From assembly GCF_019931755.1 (NCBI RefSeq), contig NZ_CP082918.1:2646001-2710000 (forward strand): a stretch of 64,000 bases of DNA, read 5' to 3'. Source of the stretch: Sutcliffiella horikoshii. GTDB lineage: Bacteria > Bacillota > Bacilli > Bacillales > Bacillaceae_I. The notes beneath the pieces were generated by a model. The model saw only the letters and a list, made by a program, of their open reading frames with translations. It was not told the origin of the DNA and did not search any database. The translations under genes were made by a program, and so were the position numbers. Of the stretch, positions 19,035 through 27,742 are shown piece after piece; position 1 is the stretch's first letter; every line of letters begins with the position of its first letter.

Positions 19035-19146
19035 GGGCTGCCTCCCCTTGGTAAAAGTTTTTTATTTGCCTGCAATCATTGTATGTTGAATCTTTATAAA
19101 ATAAGTCAGCCTGCGTGTAGAACATTTTTAGAGCATCCAAAACTTT

Positions 19147-19256
19147 CGGGCGATTCTGAGGGGCTTTCGGGCGATTTTCAGAAAATACGGGCGATTCTTG
19201 ACTGTTATCGGGCGATAATTTGATTTTACGGGCGATTTTCACGAGTAATCGGGCGA
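19147..19256. repeat. Six CGGGCGA motifs spaced alternately 21 and 20 bp
   Basis: CGGGCGA starts at 19147, 19168, 19188, 19209, 19229 and 19250, giving spacings 21, 20, 21, 20, 21. The spacer bases differ (mostly AT-rich), so only the 7-8 bp core (often CGGGCGATT) is repeated. The array lies between the reductase gene and the bkd operon terminator. Confidence 0.9.
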
Positions 19257-19265
19257 AAACAAAAA

Positions 19266-19309
19266 AACCGACAAAGCCTTCCATTCAAGGAGGACTTTAT
19301 CGGTCGGTT
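19266..19309 (-). terminator. Terminator of the bkd operon
   Basis: AACCGACAAAG / CTTTATCGGTCGGTT with an inner CCTTCC/GGAGG pairing gives a long stem. On the minus strand a run of seven T residues follows. It lies just past the bkdB stop. Confidence 0.85.
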
Positions 19310-19317
19310 CTAAACTA

Positions 19318-20664
19318 TTAATAAATCGAAGTATTCTCTTTAGACATTTTCTCGATGATTTCTTTAACGCGAGCTAGGAAGCGTCCGCATACAAGGCCAT
19401 CAAGTACTCGGTGGTCAAGTGACATACATAAGTTCACCATATCGCGAACAGCGATCATGCCGTGGTCCATGACTACTGGACGTTTCACGATGGATTCCAC
19501 TTGCAGGATTGCTGCTTGTGGGTAGTTGATGATGCCTTGTGATTGTACAGATCCAAACGAACCAGTGTTGTTGACAGTAAATGTTCCACCTTGCATTTCT
19601 GCAGATGTTAATTTACCAGCGCGAACTTTGTTGGCAAGTTCTGTGATTTCACGCGCGATACCTTTGATAGTTTTTTCATCAGCGTTACGGATAACCGGCA
19701 CATACAGTGCGTCGTCTGTTGCAACGGCGATGGAGATGTTCATGTCTTTTTTCTGGACGATTTTGTCGCCAGCCCACATGGAGTTGATTTGTGGGAATTC
19801 TTTCAATGCTTGCGCAACAGCTTTTACGAAGAATGCGAAGAAAGTAAGGTTGTAGCCTTCTTTTTTCTTGAATTCGCTCTTCAAGGAGTTGCGGTATTCT
19901 ACAAGGTTTGTAGCGTCCACTTCGATCATCGTCCACGCATGTGGCGCTTCGTGTTTGCTGCGCAGCATGTTTGCAGCGATTGCTTTACGTACACCAGTTA
20001 CAGGGATTTCGATGTCACCTGCTTCTACTGGTACGTTCACTGGTTGAGCCGCTTTCGGCGCACTTGCTGCTGCCGGTGCAGATGGAGCAGCCGGTGCCGC
20101 TTTCGGAGCTTCCGCAGCTGGAGCTTGAGTTGCTGCCGGCTTGGAATCAGCAGTTGGGATGTTACCAGAATCGATCACCGCTTGGATGTCTTTTCTTGTA
20201 ATACGTCCGCCTGCTCCGCTTCCTTTTACTTGCTCAAGATCTACATTGTTTTCTTGTGCAAGACGAAGAACTGCTGGTGAGTAGCGACGTTTGTTTGGTG
20301 CGTCTGCATCCTCTTGTACAGCTGGTGTTGATGGCGCTTCTGCTTCCGCTGAAGGTGCAGGTGCAGCTGCAGGAGCACTTTCCTCTTTAGGAGCGTCGGC
20401 AGTTGCTTCTGCTTCTCCGCCACCTTCTGTTTCGATATAGCAGATGATTTCTCCTACTGCTAGTGTGTCACCGTCTTCTGCTACAAGTTCTTTGATTGTT
20501 CCTGTAAAAGAAGATGGGATTTCTGCGTTAACTTTATCTGTCATGACCTCTGCTAGAGGGTCGTATTTGTTTACTTTGTCGCCTACGCTTACGATCCAGC
20601 GGCTGATTGTTCCTTCAGTTACGCTTTCCCCAAGCTGTGGCATTGTAATTTTTTCTACTGCCAT
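19318..20664 (-). CDS. bkdB: Branched-chain 2-oxoacid dehydrogenase E2 (lipoyl acyltransferase)
   Basis: 448 residues; transfers the branched acyl group from lipoate to CoA. Domain order: lipoyl domain (1-75, lipoyl Lys44 in MTDKVNAE), an Ala/Pro-rich linker, the E1/E3-binding domain (about 125-165, YSPAVLRLAQEN), a second Ala/Pro linker, and the catalytic domain (about 215-445) with the SLDHRVLDG active-site motif. Last gene of the sigma-54 bkd operon, with a GGAGG site before the ATG and 45 bases after bkdAB. Confidence 0.95.
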   Translation of the reverse strand: MAVEKITMPQLGESVTEGTISRWIVSVGDKVNKYDPLAEVMTDKVNAEIPSSFTGTIKELVAEDGDTLAVGEIICYIETEGGGEAEATADAPKEESAPAAAPAPSAEAEAPSTPAVQEDADAPNKRRYSPAVLRLAQENNVDLEQVKGSGAGGRITRKDIQAVIDSGNIPTADSKPAATQAPAAEAPKAAPAAPSAPAAASAPKAAQPVNVPVEAGDIEIPVTGVRKAIAANMLRSKHEAPHAWTMIEVDATNLVEYRNSLKSEFKKKEGYNLTFFAFFVKAVAQALKEFPQINSMWAGDKIVQKKDMNISIAVATDDALYVPVIRNADEKTIKGIAREITELANKVRAGKLTSAEMQGGTFTVNNTGSFGSVQSQGIINYPQAAILQVESIVKRPVVMDHGMIAVRDMVNLCMSLDHRVLDGLVCGRFLARVKEIIEKMSKENTSIY

Positions 20665-20709
20665 GATGAGAACCTCCTTTAATCACTCTTCCGCTTATAA
20701 ATTCAGATA

Positions 20710-21693
20710 TTAGTATTGAGCTAGCTCACGCATCGCTTTTTCTACTTTGTCCGGGTTAACCATGAAGTATTTTTCCATCGTTGGTGCATATGGCATTGCA
20801 GGTACGTCTGGTCCAGCAAGGCGCATGATTGGTGCATCAAGATCGAATAAGCAGTTCTCAGCAATGATTGCAGATACTTCACTCATGATGCTTCCTTCTT
20901 TTGTATCTTCTGTAAGTAGAAGCACTTTTCCTGTTTTAGAAGCGGCTTCCATAATTGCTTCCTTATCAAGCGGGTAAACCGTACGTAAATCCAGAATGTG
21001 TGCGGAAATTCCGTCTTGTGCAAGACGCTCTGCTGCTTGCAGTGCAAAATGTACGCATAGACCGTAAGTGATAACCGTGATGTCTTCTCCTTCGCGTTTT
21101 ACGTCTGCTTTACCGATTGGAAGTACGTAATCATCAGTTGGTACTTCACCTTTGATTAGACGGTATGCACGTTTGTGCTCGAAGAATAGAACTGGATCTT
21201 CATCGCGAATTGCCGCTTTCAATAATCCTTTTACATCATACGGAGTAGAAGGCATAACAATTTTAAGACCAGGTTGGTTTGCAAATACTGCTTCTACAGA
21301 TTGAGAGTGGTAAAGTGCACCGTGAACTCCTCCGCCGTATGGAGCGCGTACAACTAGTGGACAAGTCCAGTCGTTGTTGGAACGGTAACGAATTTTAGCC
21401 GCTTCCGAAATAATTTGGTTGACTGCAGGCATGATGAAATCCGCGAACTGCATTTCTGCAATTGGACGCATTCCGTACATTGCTGCACCGATTGCGACAC
21501 CAGCGATTGCTGATTCTGCAAGAGGAGTGTCGATAACTTTATCTTCACCAAATTGATCGTAAAGGCCGTTAGTCGCTTTGAATACTCCACCTTTTCTTCC
21601 TACGTCTTCCCCAAGTACAAATACTTTAGAATCACGTTCCATCTCTTCACGGATGGCCATTGTAACTGCATCTATATAAGAAATAACTGCCAT
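20710..21693 (-). CDS. bkdAB: Branched-chain 2-oxoacid dehydrogenase E1 beta subunit
   Basis: 327 residues, usual length. Beta half of the thiamine-diphosphate E1 enzyme. Family stretches include VFVLGEDVGRKGGVFKAT, DTPLAESAIAGVAIGAAM, MQFADFIMPAVNQIISEAAK and RAPYGGGVHGALYHSQS. It lies 12 bases after bkdAA and before bkdB, so stoichiometric expression of the E1 heterotetramer with E2 is expected. Confidence 0.95.
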   Translation of the reverse strand: MAVISYIDAVTMAIREEMERDSKVFVLGEDVGRKGGVFKATNGLYDQFGEDKVIDTPLAESAIAGVAIGAAMYGMRPIAEMQFADFIMPAVNQIISEAAKIRYRSNNDWTCPLVVRAPYGGGVHGALYHSQSVEAVFANQPGLKIVMPSTPYDVKGLLKAAIRDEDPVLFFEHKRAYRLIKGEVPTDDYVLPIGKADVKREGEDITVITYGLCVHFALQAAERLAQDGISAHILDLRTVYPLDKEAIMEAASKTGKVLLLTEDTKEGSIMSEVSAIIAENCLFDLDAPIMRLAGPDVPAMPYAPTMEKYFMVNPDKVEKAMRELAQY

Positions 21694-21705
21694 GATAGTT
21701 CCCCC

Positions 21706-22698
21706 TTACTCTGCGTAGACATGCTTCATTGCGGATTCAGCATCTGCATATGGAGCATTTTCTGCGTATTCTGTTGCTTCGTTTACTTCTTTTGCAATTT
21801 TATCGTTAATTTCTTTTTCTTTTTCATCTGTTAGAACGCCAACCTCTTTTAAGTAGGCTGCAAAACTGATGATTGGGTCATTCGCTTTAGCTGCTGCCAC
21901 TTCGTCACGCTCACGGTATGCACGATCATCGTCATCACTGGAGTGAGGTGTCAAACGGTAGGAGATAGCCTCAACAAGTGTAGGGCCTTCGCCACGACGT
22001 CCGCGGTCTGCTGCTTCTTTAACCGCTGCATACACTTCAAGCGGGTCGTTTCCGTCAATAGTGATACCAGGCATTCCATATCCTAGTGCACGGTCTGAGA
22101 TTTTCTCACATGCCACTTGCTTTTCGTAAGGAACAGAAATTGCATATTTGTTGTTTTCGCACATGAAGATAACTGGCAGTTTGTGTACTGCTGCATAGTT
22201 AGCTCCTTCATGGAAGTCCCCTTGGTTGGATGAACCTTCACCAAATGTTACAAAGGTACAAAGGTCTTTTCCTTCTAAACGGCCACCAAGTGCCACTCCA
22301 ACTGCGTGTGGTACTTGTGTTGTTACAGGGGAAGAACCAGTTACGATGCGGTTTTTCTTTTGACCAAAGTGACCTGGCATTTGACGTCCGCCTGAGTTTG
22401 GATCTTCCGCTTTTGCGAAACCGGAAAGCATTAATTCAGTTGCTGTCATACCAAAAGTAAGAACAACACCCATGTCGCGGTAGTATGGTAATACGTAGTC
22501 TTTTTCACGGTCTAGTGCGAATGCCGCTCCTACTTGAGCTGCTTCTTGACCTTGGCAAGAGATTACGAATGGGATTTTCCCTGCGCGGTTTAGTAACCAC
22601 ATGCGCTCGTCAATACGGCGAGCTAGTAACATTGTTTCAAACATTTCTAATACGTTTTCATCTGTAAGCCCTAGAGCTTGGTGACGATTTTCTGCCAT
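21706..22698 (-). CDS. bkdAA: Branched-chain 2-oxoacid dehydrogenase E1 alpha subunit
   Basis: 330 residues. Thiamine-diphosphate-binding subunit that decarboxylates branched 2-oxoacids. The cofactor motif is seen as TFGEGSSNQGDFHEG followed by VIFMCENN (GDG-like start, N end). The phosphorylation-loop region YRLTPHSSDDD matches the family. The ATG has a GGAGGT site. A 124-bp dispersed repeat (22775-22898) separates it from lpdV upstream, an unusual interruption for this operon. Confidence 0.95.
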   Translation of the reverse strand: MAENRHQALGLTDENVLEMFETMLLARRIDERMWLLNRAGKIPFVISCQGQEAAQVGAAFALDREKDYVLPYYRDMGVVLTFGMTATELMLSGFAKAEDPNSGGRQMPGHFGQKKNRIVTGSSPVTTQVPHAVGVALGGRLEGKDLCTFVTFGEGSSNQGDFHEGANYAAVHKLPVIFMCENNKYAISVPYEKQVACEKISDRALGYGMPGITIDGNDPLEVYAAVKEAADRGRRGEGPTLVEAISYRLTPHSSDDDDRAYRERDEVAAAKANDPIISFAAYLKEVGVLTDEKEKEINDKIAKEVNEATEYAENAPYADAESAMKHVYAE

Positions 22699-22774
22699 TT
22701 AAGTTTACCTCCTATATGTAGAGAGTTGGGAGCGTGTTGCTCCTCTTCCAATTAAATCAATATCAATGTAGGCT

Positions 22775-22898
22775 GTTGATTTCCGCTGCAGGCACTCGCT
22801 TTCCGCGGGCGGTCCGGGAGCCTCCTCAGGCTTCGCCTTCCGGGGTCTCCCATGTCCCTTCCTCCCGCAGGAGTCTCGTGCCTTCCGCTACAATCAAC
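22775..22898. repeat. 124-bp dispersed palindromic repeat, copy A (inside bkd operon)
   Basis: Starts GTTGATTTCCGC and ends CTACAATCAAC, so GTTGAT/ATCAAC form short terminal inverted repeats. The interior is GC-rich with pairs such as GGGAGCC...GGTCTCCC and CTCCCGCAGGAGT. It is about 80% identical to 51523-51645 in the same orientation. No protein is encoded; small frames inside recur only because the repeat does. Confidence 0.9.
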
Positions 22899-22915
22899 GT
22901 TCCTTCTTACAGTTT

Positions 22916-24340
22916 TTACGAATGTATCGCTTTTCCATCTACCGCAAGGGCTGCTTCGCCGATTGCTTCGGACAAGGATGGATGCGGGTGAATCGTGTGT
23001 CCGATTTCCCATGGTGTTGCGTCAAGGACGCGTGCAAGGCCTGCTTCAGAAATCATGTCGGTAACGTGCGGCCCAATCATGTGAACGCCTAGGATGTCAT
23101 CGTTTTCTTTGTTAACTACAAGTTTCACGAAGCCATCAGATTCGCCGTAAACAAGTGCTTTTCCAATTGCACGGAAGGAGAACTTACCTGTCTTCACGTC
23201 GAAGCCTTTTTCTTTTGCTTCTTCTTCCGTGTAACCAACAGAAGCCACTTCAGGACTTGAGTACACACATTTGGAAATCATGGAGTAATCGATTGGAGCC
23301 GGGTTTTCGTTTGCCATATGCTCCACTGCTAAGATTCCTTCGTGAGAAGCAACGTGTGCAAGCTGTAAACCGCCGATTACATCACCGATTGCATAGATAT
23401 GGGACTCTTTTGTTTGGAAGCGATCATTAGTTGTAATGAAGCCTTTTTCCACTTGGATCTCTGTATTTTCAAGACCAATGCCCTCTACGTTAGCTTGGCG
23501 GCCAACGGAAACTAGCATTTTTTCCGCAGTAAAGGCTTTCTCTTCTCCTTTGTGCTCCGCTTTGATTGTTACAGAACCATCTGCTTTTTCTAATGTTTCT
23601 GAAAGAACCTTCGCACTTGTCACTACTTTAATGCCGCGCTTTTTCAACAGACGTTGCATTTCTTTGGAAACTTCTTTGTCTTCTGTTGGCAATACGCGAT
23701 CAGCATATTCAAGTACGGTTACTTCTACACCAAAGTCATCTAACATGGATGCCCACTCGATACCGATTACGCCTCCACCTACGATGATGATCGATTTTGG
23801 AAGTTCCTCTAAAGATAATGCTTCATCAGAAGTCATGACTTGCGTCCCATCAATCTCAAGTCCTGGAAGAGAACGTGGACGAGATCCTGTTGCTACAATA
23901 ACGTTCTTTGGAATTAACATTTCGTTCTCGTCACCATTTTCAAACTCAACAGAGATCGTTCCTGGCATTGGAGAGAAAATGGAAGGTCCTAAGATACGGC
24001 CTGTTCCGTAAAACACATCTATTTTCCCTTGCTTCATTAGGTGTTGCACGCCGCCGTGAAGCTGGTCGATAATTTTTTGTTTGCGCTCTTGCACTTTGAA
24101 GAAGTCCAGTTTCACATCACCAGAGATTACGCCGAACTCTTCACTGTTTTTTGTTTGCGCAAATACTTCTGCACTGCGAAGTAATGCTTTACTTGGGATA
24201 CAACCTGCATGCAGGCAAGTTCCACCGATTTTCTTCTTTTCTACTACTGCTGTTTTTAAGCCAAGTTGAGATGCACGAATAGCCGCGACATACCCGCCTG
24301 TTCCGCCACCTAGGATGACTAAATCATATTCTTGTGCCAT
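22916..24340 (-). CDS. lpdV: Dihydrolipoyl dehydrogenase (E3) of the branched-chain complex
   Basis: 474 residues. Flavoprotein that reoxidises dihydrolipoate with NAD+. FAD-binding GGGTGGYVAA (about 11-20), the redox disulfide Cys42/Cys47 in GGTCLHAGCIPSK, NAD-binding IIVGGGVIGIEWAS, the FAD motif THIYAIGDV-like and the C-terminal dimer motif with active His-Glu (GHTIHPHPSLSE) are all present. The position within the bkd operon assigns it to this complex rather than to pyruvate dehydrogenase. Confidence 0.95.
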   Translation of the reverse strand: MAQEYDLVILGGGTGGYVAAIRASQLGLKTAVVEKKKIGGTCLHAGCIPSKALLRSAEVFAQTKNSEEFGVISGDVKLDFFKVQERKQKIIDQLHGGVQHLMKQGKIDVFYGTGRILGPSIFSPMPGTISVEFENGDENEMLIPKNVIVATGSRPRSLPGLEIDGTQVMTSDEALSLEELPKSIIIVGGGVIGIEWASMLDDFGVEVTVLEYADRVLPTEDKEVSKEMQRLLKKRGIKVVTSAKVLSETLEKADGSVTIKAEHKGEEKAFTAEKMLVSVGRQANVEGIGLENTEIQVEKGFITTNDRFQTKESHIYAIGDVIGGLQLAHVASHEGILAVEHMANENPAPIDYSMISKCVYSSPEVASVGYTEEEAKEKGFDVKTGKFSFRAIGKALVYGESDGFVKLVVNKENDDILGVHMIGPHVTDMISEAGLARVLDATPWEIGHTIHPHPSLSEAIGEAALAVDGKAIHS

Positions 24341-24356
24341 TATTCCTTGCTCCCTT

Positions 24357-25469
24357 CTAGCTCTGTACTACTTTTGTGTCTACGACTGTACCAGGGTATT
24401 CTTTTGCTACTTCTTCACCACGTAATACGCGAAGTGCTCCTTCTGTAAGAGCTTGCAATTCATTTTCACCTGGTTGTACGATGACGTCTGCAATCCAGCT
24501 GATGCGCTCGGAGATTTGTTTTACAAATCCTTTTCCATAAGCAAGTCCGCCAGTCAAAATGATGGCATCAACTTTACCTGCAAGGACTGCACTTGCTGAT
24601 CCGATTTCTTTTGCAACCTGATATGCCATTGCATCAAATATTAAAGCGGCATTTTCATCGCCGGCTTCTATCATTTGTTCCACTTTAACTGCATCGTTTG
24701 TTCCAAGGTATCCTACAAGACCACCTTGTCCCACTAGTTTCTTCATGATTTCATCACGGTAATAGTCACCTGAGAAGCATAGTGAAACCAGCTCACCTGC
24801 AGGCACCGTCCCAGCACGCTCTGGGCTGAATGGACCATCTCCGTGAAGGCCGTTATTTACATCGACTACTTTTCCGCCAATGTGCGTACCGACTGTAATA
24901 CCTCCACCCATGTGGGTAACAATGAGGTTAAGATCTTCGTACTTTTTGCCAAGATCTTTCGCTACTCTGCGTGCAACCGCTTTTTGATTCAAAGCATGGA
25001 AGATACTTTTGCGCTCGATTAGTGAAAATCCTGAAATACGAGCGATATCAGACAGCTCATCCACTACCACCGGGTCCACGATGAAAGACGGGATATTCAA
25101 ACCAGTAGCAATTTCGTAAGCGATGATTCCACCAAGGTTAGATGCGTGTTGACCTGCATAACCAATTTTTAAATCATGAAGCATTTCTTTATTAACAGAG
25201 TATGTTCCGCCTTCGATTGGACGAAGAAGTCCACCGCGGCCACATACTGCACTGAGTTTTGATATATTGATGCCTTCTTGATCCAATGTTTCAAGAATGG
25301 TCGTTTTTCTGAATTCATATTGATCATAGATACTTGCAAAGGAATTAATCGTTTCGCTATCGTGACGTAATGTTTTCTCAAAAACAGAGCGTTCATTATC
25401 AAATACGCCGATTTTCGTTGATGTGGATCCTGGATTGATGACAAGTATGCGATATTCCTTTTCTAACAC
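24357..25469 (-). CDS. buk: Butyrate kinase
   Basis: Acyl phosphate + ADP to carboxylate + ATP, in the acetokinase fold: [15 protein letters not shown] (phosphate loop), [11 protein letters not shown], and LTGGLAYG. I place the start at GTG 25469 (370 residues). The GGAGG that would serve an ATG at 25484 lies inside that extension, and it is correctly spaced 8 bases from the GTG. Between ptb-bcd and lpdV; with Ptb it makes ATP from branched acyl-CoAs or feeds acids back into them. Confidence 0.93.
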   Translation of the reverse strand: MLEKEYRILVINPGSTSTKIGVFDNERSVFEKTLRHDSETINSFASIYDQYEFRKTTILETLDQEGINISKLSAVCGRGGLLRPIEGGTYSVNKEMLHDLKIGYAGQHASNLGGIIAYEIATGLNIPSFIVDPVVVDELSDIARISGFSLIERKSIFHALNQKAVARRVAKDLGKKYEDLNLIVTHMGGGITVGTHIGGKVVDVNNGLHGDGPFSPERAGTVPAGELVSLCFSGDYYRDEIMKKLVGQGGLVGYLGTNDAVKVEQMIEAGDENAALIFDAMAYQVAKEIGSASAVLAGKVDAIILTGGLAYGKGFVKQISERISWIADVIVQPGENELQALTEGALRVLRGEEVAKEYPGTVVDTKVVQS

Positions 25470-25495
25470 TGTTGAAACCTCCATTTCAGACGGAC

Positions 25496-25531
25496 GGCAA
25501 ACGTGTGAATAACAAGTTCACCACGTTTGCC
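25496..25531 (-). other. Strong intercistronic hairpin between bcd and buk
   Basis: GGCAAACGTG / CACGTTTGCC (10 bp) extends inward with TGAA/TTCA. On the minus strand it is followed by GTCCGTCTG, not a T-run. It is therefore more likely an mRNA stabiliser or processing site than a terminator. It separates the ptb-bcd part from the dehydrogenase part of the operon. Confidence 0.7.
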
Positions 25532-25561
25532 CCCTTCTGAGAAACTTAATATTAATTTATA

Positions 25562-26665
25562 TTAGCGTCCGTTACGACGGCTTAAAATATGATGTCCGTT
25601 TTGTAAAAATTGACTGCGGGAGTTTTTCATTCTTTCAATACGCTCTTCAGCAAGACGATCTGCTGCACGGTAAGTCGGGATACCGTCGCGTTTCGCAATC
25701 TCGATAACTCTTTCAATGTTGTCGTAGATTCCTTCTACTTTTTTCATTGCACGCTCACGGTTGTAACCGTATAGCTCATCCGCAACGTTAATTACCCCAC
25801 CAGCATTGATTACATAGTCTGGCGCATAAACGATACCCATTTCATGGATGATATCGCCGTGCTTTGTATCAAGCAATTGGTTGTTCGCTGCACCAGCGAT
25901 AACTTTTGCTTTTAATTGAGGAATTGTTTCGTCATTGATTGTAGCTCCAAGTGCACATGGAGCGTAGATATCACAATCAACACTGTAGATGTCGTTGATG
26001 TCTACCGCTCTTGCACCGAACTCTTCTACTGCACGGTTAACCGCTTCTTTGTTGATATCCGTTACGACTAGCTGCGCGCCTTCTTCGTGTAGATGACGGC
26101 AAAGGTTGAACGCCACGTTACCTACACCTTGTACTGCTACCACTTTACCTTCTAATGAATCTGTTCCAAATGCTTCTTTCGCTGCAGCTTTCATTCCGCG
26201 GTACACACCAAATGCTGTTACTGGAGATGGGTTACCGGAAGATCCGAATGCAGGAGATACACCTGTTACATAGTCTGTTTCTTCATAGATCAAGTCCATG
26301 TCAGCAACAGTTGTTCCAACATCTTCTGCTGTGATGTAGCGTCCGTTTAATCCTTGGATGTAACGGCCGAAAGCGCGGAACATTTCTTCGTTTTTGTCTG
26401 TGCGTGGGTCACCGATGATAACTGTTTTACCGCCACCAAGGTTTAATCCAGCTGCTGCGTTTTTGTAAGTCATCCCTTTTGCAAGGCGAAGTGCATCTTC
26501 AATTGCTGCACCTTCGTTTGCGTAAGTCCACATGCGTGTTCCACCAAGTGCTGGTCCAAGTGTTGTATCGTGAATCGCAATGATTGCTTTTAGTCCTGAT
26601 TGTTTGTCTTGGCAGATCACCAGTTGCTCGTAGTCGTAAGTCTCCATATATTTGAAAATTTCCAT
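25562..26665 (-). CDS. bcd: Leucine/branched-chain amino acid dehydrogenase
   Basis: 367 residues from ATG 26665, preceded by TTGGGGAGGAATTTAATC. The upstream in-frame TTG (26683) would sit on the ribosome site and is rejected. NAD-dependent oxidative deamination of Leu/Ile/Val, supplying the keto acids for the Bkd complex. Motifs: GGTRMW, catalytic Lys in [20 protein letters not shown], and Rossmann [14 protein letters not shown]. The C-terminal tail is arginine-rich. Confidence 0.95.
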   Translation of the reverse strand: MEIFKYMETYDYEQLVICQDKQSGLKAIIAIHDTTLGPALGGTRMWTYANEGAAIEDALRLAKGMTYKNAAAGLNLGGGKTVIIGDPRTDKNEEMFRAFGRYIQGLNGRYITAEDVGTTVADMDLIYEETDYVTGVSPAFGSSGNPSPVTAFGVYRGMKAAAKEAFGTDSLEGKVVAVQGVGNVAFNLCRHLHEEGAQLVVTDINKEAVNRAVEEFGARAVDINDIYSVDCDIYAPCALGATINDETIPQLKAKVIAGAANNQLLDTKHGDIIHEMGIVYAPDYVINAGGVINVADELYGYNRERAMKKVEGIYDNIERVIEIAKRDGIPTYRAADRLAEERIERMKNSRSQFLQNGHHILSRRNGR

Positions 26666-26707
26666 GATTAAATTCCTCCCCAAGATAGTTATAAAATGTA
26701 TGAGTAT

Positions 26708-27607
26708 TTATTTAACAGAACAAACTGCAAGTGCGAGTGAGTTTAATTTACTCTCTGCTGAGTCGGCTCTGGATGTTAATACGATTGGTGCTTTTGCGCC
26801 GGCGATGATTGCGCCGACTTTTGCTTTTGCAAAATAGATCAATGATTTATATAGGACATTCCCGGCTTCAATGGTAGGAACAAACAGGATGTCTGCATGT
26901 CCTGCCACTTCACTTTGAATTCCTTTGTGCTCAGCAGCAAGTGCTGATACGGCGTTGTCCAAAGCCAGCGGACCATCTATGATGCAGTCCTTTATTTGAC
27001 CTCTATTATTCATTTGTGTAAGAAGCGCTGCGTCAACTGTTGCTTGCATAGCTGGATTCACTACCTCCACTGCCGCGAGTGGCGCCACTTTCGGGAGTTC
27101 TATTCCTAGTGCTCTAGCAACATGAACAGAGTTTTGAACGATTTGTACCTTCTGCTGAAGATCAGGTGCTACATTCATTGCTGCATCGGTTACAAAGATT
27201 AATTGTTCATACCCTGGAACTTCAAATGCTGCAACATGTGATAAGACATTCCCGGTACGCAAACCATATTCTTTATTTAATACTTCTTTTAGAATGGTGG
27301 CCGTTGGGACATTTCCTTTCATCAAAACATCTGCTTCGCCGCTAGATACAGCTTTCACAGCAAGTTCTGATGCCTTTTTTGCACCATCAGCAGCTACTAT
27401 CTTCAATGCCGCGTGTGATGCTTCCACATTATGTTCTTTCAGTAATGCAATAATTTTTTCCTCATGTCCAAACAATATAAAGGAAGCCAACTGTTTGTCT
27501 AAGGCATGAGAAACCGCTTCGATCACTTCTTCATCTTCAGCTGCAGCAATTGCTACAACTTTAGAAGTGAGCTGGGTTGCTTTGGTGATAAGTTCCTCTA
27601 GTTTCAT
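26708..27607 (-). CDS. ptb: Phosphate butyryltransferase
   Basis: 299 residues of the phosphate acetyl/butyryltransferase family; exchanges the CoA of branched acyl-CoAs for phosphate. Visible: VLMKGNVPTATILKEVLN, FVTDAAMNVAPDLQQK and ADILFVPTIEAGNVLYKSL. First gene of the bkd operon: the sigma-54 promoter ends 37 bases upstream of its ATG, and bkdR lies beyond that. Confidence 0.94.
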   Translation of the reverse strand: MKLEELITKATQLTSKVVAIAAAEDEEVIEAVSHALDKQLASFILFGHEEKIIALLKEHNVEASHAALKIVAADGAKKASELAVKAVSSGEADVLMKGNVPTATILKEVLNKEYGLRTGNVLSHVAAFEVPGYEQLIFVTDAAMNVAPDLQQKVQIVQNSVHVARALGIELPKVAPLAAVEVVNPAMQATVDAALLTQMNNRGQIKDCIIDGPLALDNAVSALAAEHKGIQSEVAGHADILFVPTIEAGNVLYKSLIYFAKAKVGAIIAGAKAPIVLTSRADSAESKLNSLALAVCSVK

Positions 27608-27643
27608 TTTCTCAACCCTTCCTTTCTACTCCAATATTATCTA

Positions 27644-27660
27644 TGCAAGAACCGTGCCAA
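27644..27660 (-). promoter_or_regulatory. Sigma-54 (-24/-12) promoter of the ptb-bkd operon
   Basis: The minus strand reads TTGGCACGGTTCTTGCAT, a near-perfect TTGGCAC-N5-TTGCA sigma-54 promoter. It lies between bkdR and ptb, as in B. subtilis where BkdR and SigL drive this operon. The 27661-27742 stretch upstream, with TGCATGCATG and TGTGCAG motifs, is the likely BkdR activator region. Confidence 0.93.
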
Positions 27661-27742
27661 CTTTAATTTTGTGAAAACGCTTTATTTTATTGATCACTTC
27701 TAAGCAAGTTTTTTCATGGTGTGCAGATTTTTGCATGCATGT

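Noticed and set aside
22752..23012. Small proteins in the dispersed repeat, also at 51456-51712
   Set aside because: They recur only because the 124-bp repeat contains an open frame; no start site and no conservation beyond the repeat.
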